From the NCBI GenBank assembly GCA_008638375.1, contig CM018038.1, positions 35,870,597 to 35,934,596 on the forward strand: 64,000 bases of DNA. Direction: 5' to 3'. The translations under genes and the position numbers were made by a program. Numbering within the stretch: the stretch's first letter is position 1; every line of letters starts with the position of its first letter. Positions 1 to 11,014 of this stretch are shown here, in pieces. This stretch comes from Nyssa sinensis (lineage: Eukaryota; Streptophyta; Magnoliopsida; Cornales; Nyssaceae). The notes beneath the pieces were generated by a model. The model was given only the letters and a program-made list of their open reading frames with translations. It had not been told where the DNA came from and searched no databases.

Positions 1-284
1 TTTGTGGATACTTGACTTTTATATCTTTGTCATTATAATATTGCAAGTTTAATTTATTGTCAAAATTACTTATTCATGTTAAATGCTTGAAATTCTGGAA
101 TTGAAAATGCATATTCTTGATAGAAGTTTTAGTCTAACTAAACAATTTAATCTTTGAATCAGTTATGAATAAATTTCTTAAAAGAAAATCAACACTGGAA
201 TCAATCGTTTCTAACTCAAGAAAGCGATGACTTTCAATTTTTTCTTGATGAACTTCCAATTTTTTGCGTGGAAGTAATAGCAAA

Positions 285-375
285 ATCATGTGATTTTTTT
301 TTTATAAGTAATAGTTAAAAATGTATAAAAGGCGTCCAAAAGAGGCAAACTACATGTACAACATTTGTGAATGTT
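285..375 (-). repeat. LINE 3' tail-like fragment
   Basis: Read on the - strand it ends in an ATTACTTAT motif followed by an A-run, as in many plant L1-type LINE tails. It is short and decayed. Confidence 0.35.
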
Positions 376-547
376 CCAAATATATTTTTTCTTTTGTAAA
401 TGACATGATTAAACTTTAAAATTTTTGTTCTTTTCAATTATTGGTGATAAGTGTATAAATAATCAACTTTTACAAAATCAATTTTGATTTTATGAGTGAG
501 TTATAAGTTGCCCCCGCTAGAATTGAATCCTGGCTCTGCCCCAGATG

Positions 548-851
548 ATACTTCTTATTAGTTTAACTTAAAAAAATTCATATAAAATAGTAAAATATTT
601 TCTTAGGTGTTATTTATAAGAAATATATTTTTTTAGGTGTTAGAAAATTGGAAAATAATAGTAAATTTTTTTGACCTATGATAAAATGTTGTTAAGATAT
701 GCGTATTAGTGACTTTAAGCTATTTGCTAGTATTTGAAAAAAATTCACAGTTGCAGTTTCTGATTCCCGTTAAGGATGACAGGATACTCCCGATACTTTT
801 ACACCGCGACCGCGACTGTGTCGTATCCTACGACTGTGATTTAAATCCATG
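548..851 (-). mobile_element. Fragment of the hAT MITE family seen at 40679
   Basis: Its reverse complement starts CATGGATTTAAAT and follows the first 300 bp of the element at 40679-41443, including the CGCGGTCGC segment and an AT-rich stretch. It stops near 548, so the other terminus is missing. Confidence 0.65.
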
Positions 852-1361
852 ATTTGTAGTGTGTTGTTGCGCCTGGGGCTAAGATGAGACATAGTGCCTG
901 AAAGGGTTATTGTTGAAACTGGGACTATAAACATGTGTAGGGTCTTACTTGGTTTGTTTTCTCTTGGAAACTTAGGAAAGAATACTTTTATTTTTGGGGA
1001 TCTCTTGTAATTTTCTTTTTGATTGTAGATGTAGTGATATTATTTCTATTTTGTTGGGTTTCACACTTCTAGAGTTTGTAGGGGTTAAAATAACACTTTG
1101 AGACAATGATTGTTCTTCCCTGTGTTTAATTGTTAAACTAGGTTCCACTTGAGGATGCCCCTATCTTCTACGTTTGTATTGCAACTAGGTCATTTTCTTT
1201 GTTTTCCTGTTTTAAGGGACAAGATGTCAAGCTTTTATGAAGAGCTCATCTTTTTCATTTCCAAAATCGAAAAAAAAAGATTGTAACCATGGTCACTATA
1301 CAGAAACTTTATAGTCTGCTTGTTGACTGAACCACTTTTGTGTCATTGTTTTATTCTGCAG

Positions 1362-1536
1362 TGTCGAGGGTCTTTCATCCAAAACAATATCAAATATCGG
1401 GGGACTGCCCAAGATGCTTGGTTTGCATGAATATGGATTTGCAGCTGTCCTAAGGGATTCTGTTGTATGTCTTCCAGAATGTGATAGCACTAACAAGACT
1501 GGAGCATCTTTTGAAACTCCTTGTGGTCGTCTCTTG
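1362..1536 (+). CDS. QTRT2: QTRT2 exon A (first exon in window)
   Basis: The acceptor AG is at 1360-1361 after a T-rich tract and the donor GT at 1537-1538. The exon supplies the last base of a split codon and 58 residues, starting [19 protein letters not shown] and ending PCGRLL. The ATG at 1414 is internal to this exon and is not the start of the protein. Confidence 0.88.
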
Positions 1537-4500
1537 GTACTTCTCTTGATTTTTTCCCCTTTATTGCACTACTTGGGCCTTTTGTATGTTGTATGACTTA
1601 ATTTAGCAGTTTTTTTTTCCCCAAATTTTTATATGCTTACAGATAAAACCCGTAGAGTATATGGAAATGATTTCTTCCTTGAAGCCAGACTTATGGGCTA
1701 CTTTGGCAGATGAAGTACCAGCTTGGGTTTCTGAGAAGAGGAACAGAACCTCAGTGGATCGAACTGTAAAGTGGCTTGATGATTGCATGAGGTTAAGCAT
1801 GGTAGATATTATCTATATTTACTTTTCCTTTATTTGGATTGAATTGGAATCTTTATTTGAATTCCATATTTGACATATTGCTAGTCACCATGTTTTATAA
1901 TCTTGTAGTGTGTCTCATAATACATTCTTTAAGTCTGGATGCAGAACTGCATTTCCTGACACGAAGATTGTTTATATACTACTTTAGACAGCTTGCGAAT
2001 CCAGCAAATTCAAAATGCATCAATTTGTTAATCATGACTACTTTTTTGCTAACCAATCCGTAGAAGCCAAGAACTGACATTTTGCCAAAACCTATTTGCA
2101 TATAATTGTTAAAAAAATAATAATTGTAGTTGTCATTTTGCAACATCATCATATCTTTTATTTAAAGACATTGTATTTGTAAAGAATATAATAATAAAGT
2201 TTATACCCTCTGTAATAGTTTAAGCTTTTAGATGAGTTGGTGATTTAACATGGTATTAGAGCAGGTCAAAATGTCCTAGGTTCAAATCTCACCATCACCT
2301 TGATAATATAAATTGACATGTGTAGGCTCAAAAACTGGCCACACGTGAGGGGGCGTATAGAGAATATAATAATAAAGTTATACTCACTCTAATAGCTTAA
2401 GCTTTTAGATGAGTTGGTGATTTAGTCTCAATTGAAACTCTATGCAGCTTTTGTGTATGCTCTTGTTCAATTTTGACATCATGGACCAAAATGGAACTGT
2501 CCCCTCTTTTTGTCTAGCCTCTGGTTCAGTTTTAAAGCCACTGCTCATAAGCAATTAAAATCTCGTGTCAATAGGTCTGTGTTTTTCTTTTATTTTCTTG
2601 CTTTATACTGTATTTTCTATTCGCCCTCCCCCGGTGGCCCGGGGGGGGGGGGGGGAGAGTTAAACTGTTGTACAATATGATTGGTTTAAACCACTTCATT
2701 ATGTTTAATAGTTTTGGTTCCCCTTCCCTCTGGGTATGTTTATTTTGAAAGCCATGGTCCCTCCTAAAGTTGAGGTTTTGATTTGGTCTGTGGCTCTCAT
2801 AGAAGTTATTTTAATTGAGATGCGTCGGTCTAGAGGACCCAATTGAACTCTTGGCCTGGACTTCTGTATTTTATGAAGAGAGAATAATGGAACCTCCAAC
2901 CATTTTTTTGTCCATTTCTCTGTTTGATATGGTCTGTAGCTTAGACTTTTGTCTCTGGCATTGGGTGACCCTTGTCCTTGCAACTACTTTTGGTGGCTTC
3001 AAAACAATGCAGAGAGAGCCAAGACTTTGCAGTGTATGCAATCATGGCCATGCTTTGGGTAAGTGGAAATAAATTGTTTTATCTTTTAAGACGGGAATCT
3101 CCAATTGAAACCCTAGACCCTGAGACTTGGGGTAAACTTCAGTTCTTCCTTTCACTTCTGGCTTCTGCAACCATAAAATTCAAAGGTGTGCCATTTTTCA
3201 TGATTTTGAGCAATTGGAGTGCAATAAGCTCAAGGGTGCAAGTGGGGTGTTGAGTTGGGTCCTCAGCCTAGGCACTAAGCTATAACATCTCCCCAAGTCC
3301 AACCCATTATGACCTCCAACCTAAGTTACTCAAAGCTGATCTTGGTCCGAATTAAACAACAAGCTCAGTTTAGACTCGGGTTTTGTGAATTAGAGAGAGA
3401 GAGAGAGAGAGAGTGAGAGCAGATCTGTATGTGTATCATATGGTAAAGCCTGTTTATGCATTCTCAAACACACAGAGGAAGCAAAGTATTTCAAAACTGA
3501 GATAGATGGGGAGGAAGGAGAAGAATTATAAAGTGGATATTATCCGATTCAATCCTACTTTCTGAAGGTGCTATGGGGAGAGTGCATCTAATGGTTTTAC
3601 TGGAGGTTCTGTGGTTGAGGCTTTGACCTTATTTATTTGTACTCTTACAAATCAATGTGGAGTAAATAAATAGATTAATGTTTGAACGCTTTAAAGGAGA
3701 GAATTATCCCATGTTACCACCACTAATAAGACAAATCACATGGCCAGTAAGGTAGTAACAAAGAAAAAGGAAAAAAAGAACAACCACATGTGATTTGGTT
3801 ATATATAGTTGGACAGGTTCAGGTTGTGTTGGCTGCCAAGTCCTACCCAACCTGAATTACTGTATGATGAAGTTTTTTTTACCTAAGCCCAATCCAAGTT
3901 TCTGAAAAAGTTACCCAAGTTATCCTTATGTTTAGGTTATGCTCAAGTTGGTCTAGGTTAAATCCATCTGAGTTGCAGCCCCAAGGAAGCCAGTGTGTTT
4001 GCTGTTTAGGTGTGCCATGATTGGTCTCTTTCTCCTACTAGGAAAATGAAGCTTAACTTTGACAAGACGGACCCCCACCCCCACCCCCACCCCCGGGGGG
4101 CGTGCGTGTGGACAACTAAACAAAAAAGCAAGAAAAAGTAGAGAGAAAATTGCTAGGTGGTAATGTGATAGAGACTGAGATCATGGCCCTTTTAAGAGGT
4201 CTAATGGAAGCATTTTTCTTCAGCTTGCAACATTGTTTGATTGAGGGCGATGCTGATGTCGTGAGATAGGTTAGATTTTGACCTCTTCTCCCTTAGCACT
4301 AAAGTTTCCTTATGACAGAAATTTGGGTTTTATCATCTTCTTTGAGGTGGACTAAAAGGAATCTTAGGGCAGCCAATGAAAGAGTGGACTCTTTGACTAA
4401 AGAAGGCACTTCTTCATTGTTGGTGTTTTTGTGTCTTATCTTCTGTGTTGTATTGGTGGGTCTTTTCATTCACAGTCTAGCAGGGATTCTCATCCTTCTT

Positions 4501-7500
4501 GCTTGTACTTTATTCATAATATATTATAGTTTCTCATAAGAGATGTATTAAACAATTTGGAAGTTTTCCTTAGATAAAAAGTCAATTGCATAATCTACAA
4601 TCCCCATTCCGTCTCAATTTTATAGTCCTTTCCTTTTTTGGATGTCAAAATCCTTTTGAAAAGTCAATACACTTTGTTTTGTAACATTTCAAATCTACCC
4701 TAAAGGTGAAATTTCCTTCCACAACTTAAAGGTGAAATTTTAAATTAAGTGGAGGGTAACTCTGGAACCTGAAGATTTCCAACCACTACTTAAATACATT
4801 TTTTTTTCACAAGTAAGACGTATATATTTATTATAAGAAAAGAACTAAAGGGGGCGCAACCCATGTACAAAAGAATAAGAACTACATATGGGTGTGAAGA
4901 GGGTGGCTAGTCGTCCAAGGATGTGGGGGAGCCTCACGGGTGTGGAGTTTGGAAGCCCATTGTGAAGGGGAATTTCTTTCAGCTTACTAGATTTGAGGTT
5001 GGGAACTTAAGGAGAATCAGATTTTGGATGGATTTGTGGTGTTGCGACAAGCCTTTGGAGGATAAATTCCCCACTTTGTTTCGTATTGCTTCGAATAGGG
5101 ATGCATTGGTGGCTGATTGTGCTTCTTTGGAAGGTGGTCATTGGGTATGGAGCCCTTCTTTTAGAAGGAACTTCTTTGACTAGGAATTTGGAGAGGTGGA
5201 GGATTTAATGGAGATGTGAGTAGGTTTGCTATTTCTGTGATGAGGGAGGATGGATTGGTTTGGAAGTTGAATAATTCAAAGAAGTTCACTGTCCAGTTTT
5301 TTTAGCTATGGTTGATAGGTGTGCGGAGGATTTTCCATGGAAATTAATTTGGAGATTGGGAGCTCCTCCTAAAGCCTCTTTTTTTGCTTACTTGGCTTCC
5401 TGGAGTGCTATTTTGACCGCGGAGAACTTGCATAGGAGAGGTTTTCATTTCTCTAGCCGTTGACATGTGCAAAAGGGAGGAGGAATCGACCGATCATCTC
5501 CTAATTCATTGTAGTTTGGCATGGGATTCTTGGGACATGGTTTTTGGTTGTAGTTGGGTTTTGCCGGCTTCAGTTAAGGAGCTGAGTGCTATTTTGACTG
5601 CGGAGAACTTGTGTAGGAGAGGTTTTCATTTCTCTAGCCGTTGCTTCATGTGCAAAAGGGAGGAGGAATCGACCGATCATCTCCTAATTCATTGTAGTTT
5701 GGCATGGGATTCTTAGGACATGGTTTTTGGTTGTAGTTGGGTTTTGTTGGCTTCAGTTAAGGAGTTTCTTTTGGGATGGAGATGTAGTAGGTTGGGTAAG
5801 GATTTGAAGATAGTTTGGCGCATGGTTCCCATTTTTCTCTTGTGGTTTATTGGGAAGGAGAGGAATAGAAGGGTGTTCGAAGGGGTGGAATTTACTCCTT
5901 GGCATTTCAAGGACTATTTTTATGCGAAAGTTTCCTTTGTATTTAGATACACTTACATATATTTTGGGGGACTTTAGGTGTTAATCTTTGTAGCACTATA
6001 AAAACAAAGCTTGACAAAATATTCTCCATTCAACATTTCCATGCAAGTATTCAGTTCAAATCAAGTACTTGCAGTAAATCCTTGTTACTCTTAACAGACC
6101 TCAATGCCTAGTGATTTGTTCTTGAAATTTGTCAAGAAATCTTCAAATTATTATTTATTTTTCTCAATTGAAATAGTGAAGATCTTGCCATTGTTATGTG
6201 AGACGGGTTGTCAAACACTCACATTTTCTGTAAGAGATAAATGAAGGTTTGTTCTATAATATTACATAAATTGCATCATTCAAATAAACAATTTGAGTTT
6301 TATTTTCACGTATCTTTGTTTTTCAGTCATGAAAATGTCCTCAAAAACTTTTGGCATGCTTTGATTGAATTATTTACGCCTATTATTAGTTTTCTTCATT
6401 TTGTTTTCACTTTAAAATTTGAGATTTGTGCTTCAATGGATCTAAGAAAGAACAACTTTGGGATACTTGGTCTCGAGGTTTTGAATTCTTGATTCCAGTA
6501 GAATCACAAGTATTGTCAAGGCCTTTGAGAAATTTGCAAACTACAACTACTGTTTCTAGAAAGACAAGATTCAGAGGATATGTTCTATGCAATAGTATCA
6601 TGGATATTGCACTATACATTCATATCAATAGAATTTGTTAATAATATATGTTCTACTGCATGTTCACTCTATAAGAACACATCTAGCTTATCACTTGATA
6701 ACAAAGCCTTCTTGGATCTTTAATTACAAGTAATTTTATTTAAGAAATTCTGAACTACCTTTTGCATGTTTCTCATTGTTCTTTGTCAGAAACCACATAA
6801 AAATAATTGTTACAAGTTTCTCAGTTGAGTAGCTATAAAATTCTTGAACTAGTTGGTTCTTTTTGGTTTTTATCAGTATCTTAGGTGTCTAAGTATCTGA
6901 CATTTAAATAGTATTTCACAAGGTAGCTTTTGCTGTTCTGGAGATAAAATTGAAAAGAAAAGTCTCTGTTTTTCTTCATTGAAATCTAGTTCTTAACTTT
7001 GTGGGCCTTCCATCAAATTGTTTTATTAATTTTTAATCTTTTGATGGTTGGGTGCTTTGATTCAAAAATCAAAATATAGGGTTAGCCAAAACAAACGTAA
7101 TGTATCAGACATTGTAATACAGAAAGCTTCAGAAGCTCACAACAAACTTAAAAAAAATGAAAATCTTCAAAGGAGACTCCAGTGATCTCTCCTTATGTGT
7201 GAAAAGTAGATCTCAGCATAACCTCCCTTAGATTTTGCAGATATCTTTCCCACCAAAATCTTTATATTCAGCTCTTTTGAAAAATGACATGAAACTTTTA
7301 TATATCAATTTAGTTTTTGGGGCTGGAGAAATGGGGGAGGGGGGTTTGGTTTGTTAGTTTAAGGTCCATCAAATTATGTATGGGTCTGATGGTTGCTCAT
7401 CATGCTGTTGATACTACAGTATGGCCTAAGCATTTTTGAGCCTTCACAAAAAAATTCAACCTCATTTCCTGTGGATTTTTAATTATGTTGTATTTGTGGA

Positions 7501-10500
7501 AACTAATGGTTACTCTAGGTAACTAATGGTTACTCTAGGTAACTAATGGTTGAGCTGTGTAGTGGTTTTGCTGTATTTTACTTGTGCACCCTGCTCAGTT
7601 TCATATTTCATTTGTTGACATTGGACTTGTATACCCTGAAGTGCAGACAGGTGGAGATGTTTTTGGAGCCATTGTTGGAGGCTCTAGCATAGAAGAGCGC
7701 CAACGTTGTGCACAGGAAGTTGTGAGGCGAAGTGTATCAGGTTAGTACGACTCTTCATTTTTTTATTTTGTGTGTCTAGTTAGATTTCCATTTCATGTTT
7801 ATATATGGCCTTGTGATCTATCACATTCTTCTTGATGTTGAGAGTATAGAGACAACCCATGACTAGAATACATATTATGCATTAGGAGTATATATGGACA
7901 ACTGGACATACTCTCTCAAAACTTCTCACCTTGTAAGTTCAATTAGGGAGTACTTACAAGTGTTTTCATTTTTTCTGTTTTTGAGAATAGAGAACAGTTT
8001 TGGAAACCTAACTTTCTTTGCTTTTGATATGTTAAAGTTATATTTTTGGTTAACTTCAAAGTAGAGTCCTTGGGGTTCTTAAATGATTCTTGATGGTGGC
8101 TAATTCTTTACCGTCCTCAAGATGTGGCTGGCTCAGACTCCAATCCAAGTGTTCTACCTCTCTTTACAACTATAGATATGAATAGGACTGGAAGTTTCTA
8201 GCTCTTTTTGGGGTGCTAAAATAGAAAGTCTAGTTAAAATAGATGCACACTATTTAACTAGGGATACTTACATTGACCTCCCCTGAGATATCTGACAATT
8301 ACATTGACATCCCTAGTGTTTTTTGAAATTACACTCATCTTCCCTCTGTTATATTGACAAGATACATGTTTCCCTCTTAAGAAATTTAGACAATTTATAT
8401 TGGCAATTCTGTTCTAAAAGGTTGTATTTCTTTAGATAGTACTTGTTAGGTTAGTGTTGAGTTGTGTGATTTACTGCTAGTCATTGAATGAAGACTCAAG
8501 ACATCTCACATATCATGCATACATATTGCATTAAGCACACACCTTGAGTTGTTATTTAGAGTTTAGAAAATATTTAGCAAGTTAGTTTAGACTATAGGCT
8601 AATGCACTCATGGACAATGTCTTTTTGGAACATTCTTAACTTATTTTATTGTCTAAAATAATGATTTTCAAAAAAATCTCGTTTATTCAAGTCGAAAATC
8701 GGAAGGCAGTTTTCTAGTAGCCTCTCCATTCGAATGGAGTCGTCTTTCCCGTCCGAATGGATAACGCGTTTCCTTCCAAACGCGTGTAGGATTTTAAGCG
8801 CCCATTGGTTTGCTTATATTCCAATTTCGTGCACAATACTTTTTCCAGTTAGGTTTAGGAGTGTTACACAAATTGTTTGGTATAAATAGAGTACTATGGT
8901 TTACATAATGTGTAACCCTAGCCTCTTGAAGCACAGAGAATTATAGAAAAATCTTTGGCTTCATATTTTTTTTATATAGTCTTCATAGCAATGAGGTTTA
9001 CCTTGTATTCGCTATATACCTAGTGTAGGTGAGTGATGTAGGAGCATATAGTAGTTTAAGCATGACAATTATTGCATAGAGCTTGCACACTACTGAGGCG
9101 AGTGGATTTGAGGATCGTGGTTGTGTTGGAGCATGCAGAAGTTATTCAAGTTGAAGAGTACAACGAAATAGGTAAATTATGGGTGGTGATAGGTTAGTTG
9201 TTTGTGGATAAGACTTTATGGACTTGTAATGCATTCTTTTTTACTGGTGAACTTTTGCAGCTTGGTATTGGTTTTCTTCCCACAAGGGTTTCCCATGTAT
9301 GATCTTGTGTCTTGCTTATTTATTTTTGTGTGGATGCATGATGTTTATTTTAAGGATAAATTACACTGATCTTCCTGAGGTTTTTGACAATTGCAGATGG
9401 CACCCTTTTGTTTATGAAATTACATTGTGCCCCTTGTCAGACTTGTCGAACTAACAAAACTAACGGAGTGATTAAAAAGACATATATATCCACCATTGAA
9501 TATTATTATAATAGTCAAAGTCAACCAAATAAAAAGGTTAACCCAAAAATAATAATAATCTAATTAGTCTTCCTAGAATTATCATCCCATGAAACTCTAT
9601 CAAGCTTACCCTAAACCCAAACCCACCTGTAAATCACAGAGCATGCTGCTAACCAGAAACACCACGAACCTCAATGGTGTTACCGGAAAAGCATTTCCTC
9701 TACGAGGTCCTCGGGCTTTGTCGCGATCGCACCACCGATGAGATCCACTCAGATTACAGGAAGCTTGCTCTCCAACAGCAGAACAAGCTCCTCTAGTCCG
9801 ACATCTCCTAAGCCAAAGCCATGGCTTCCTTCCAAGAGCTCATAACGCCTATGATGTCCTTTCTAATTCTCGCAAACTTGCATGGTACGACTCGCACTGT
9901 TCTCAAATCCTCTTCTCCATTCGACTCCCTCCAATTTCTCCACCGTCCCCAATCTCTTCTTGTTGTTTACAAATTTTGACTTCTCTGACTATGGAAAGGG
10001 ATTTTACAAAGTTTATTTTGATGTTTTGATAAAATTTACTTGAATGCTTTGAAAAAAATTAGGGCTAGGGACAAGGATCAAAATTTCGTTTCTTTTTCAT
10101 CGAAACGGCCGAAACGTTTCCGTTTCCCAGGGAACCGAAACGAAACACTAGTGGAATATGGAAATTCACATGTTTCCATGGAAACAAAATTGTTTCCGTG
10201 GAAACATACCGAAACTAGTGGAAACATACCGAATTAGGGGAAACATTTCTTTTGTATCAACAATAATTCTAGAAGTTAGGAAAAAATAATATCCATTTAT
10301 TTTTTAAGGATTAAGACTCAAAATTACAAGAAGATATTTCTATTATTTTTCCTAAAATAATAGAAAAGTAGTAAGAGAAATAAAGTGTAGAGAAACAACT
10401 ATTTTAATACTAAGTTACTAATTATAATAGGTTTAAATCGCTATTTGTTTTATTTTTTATTTTATATTTAACTTGTGTCAAATTATCTAATTCGTGGATA

Positions 10501-10970
10501 TTACATAGTATATATCTATTATGTCATTTATCATGAATTAGTGTCATTTATCATGAATATGATGTATATGCCTTAAACATGAGCAAATATTCAATAAATA
10601 GGCTTATTTGTATAAATAAATAAATTTTAAGTTATGTTTCCACATGTTTCTAATTTTTTCTCCGTTTCTATTATGTTTCCGAAACGTTTCTGTTTCTGGA
10701 CAAACCGAAACTATACATCGAAACGATATTTTGATCCTTGGCTAGGGACAGTGAAAAAGGCTCCGTTGATAGGCAATTTCAGAGTCCATATGCGCACTGT
10801 TTTTTATAATTATTGGGTGGGGTTTGTTACGGTGATGGATTTTTTCTAGGTGCAACGACGATGCTTACTTGGTTTCATTGGGATCTCTTTGTTTGTATAT
10901 ATGGGATCTCTTTATTTAGACATATTGCAGAGAATGGGGATCCCAACTAGATCTTTTTCTGTGTGTGTAC

Positions 10971-11014
<44 letters not shown>

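Larger units (their letters stand above)
1..1361 (+). other. QTRT2 intron upstream of exon A
   Basis: No coding exon was recognised here, so the preceding QTRT2 exon probably lies left of the window. About 285-375 resembles an inverted LINE 3' tail, and 548-851 is a hAT-family fragment. The rest is AT-rich without recognisable content. Confidence 0.6.
1802..7646 (+). other. QTRT2 intron between exons B and C (5.8 kb)
   Basis: It contains the mini LTR element at 2178, simple-sequence tracts near 2640, 3392 and 4072, a LINE fragment at 4880-5980 and a 20-bp tandem repeat at 7501. I recognise nothing in 2430-3380, 5980-7500 or most of 3420-4800. Confidence 0.7.

Noticed and set aside
1414..1596. 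ATG at 1414 as the QTRT2 start
   Set aside because: Conserved residues continue upstream in frame to the acceptor at 1361, and the family N terminus is longer.
9674..10849. A DnaJ gene located within the QTRT2 intron
   Set aside because: It has stops, frameshifts, a lost HPD motif, a transposon insert, and both ends fall inside MULE termini. It is a captured fragment, not a gene.
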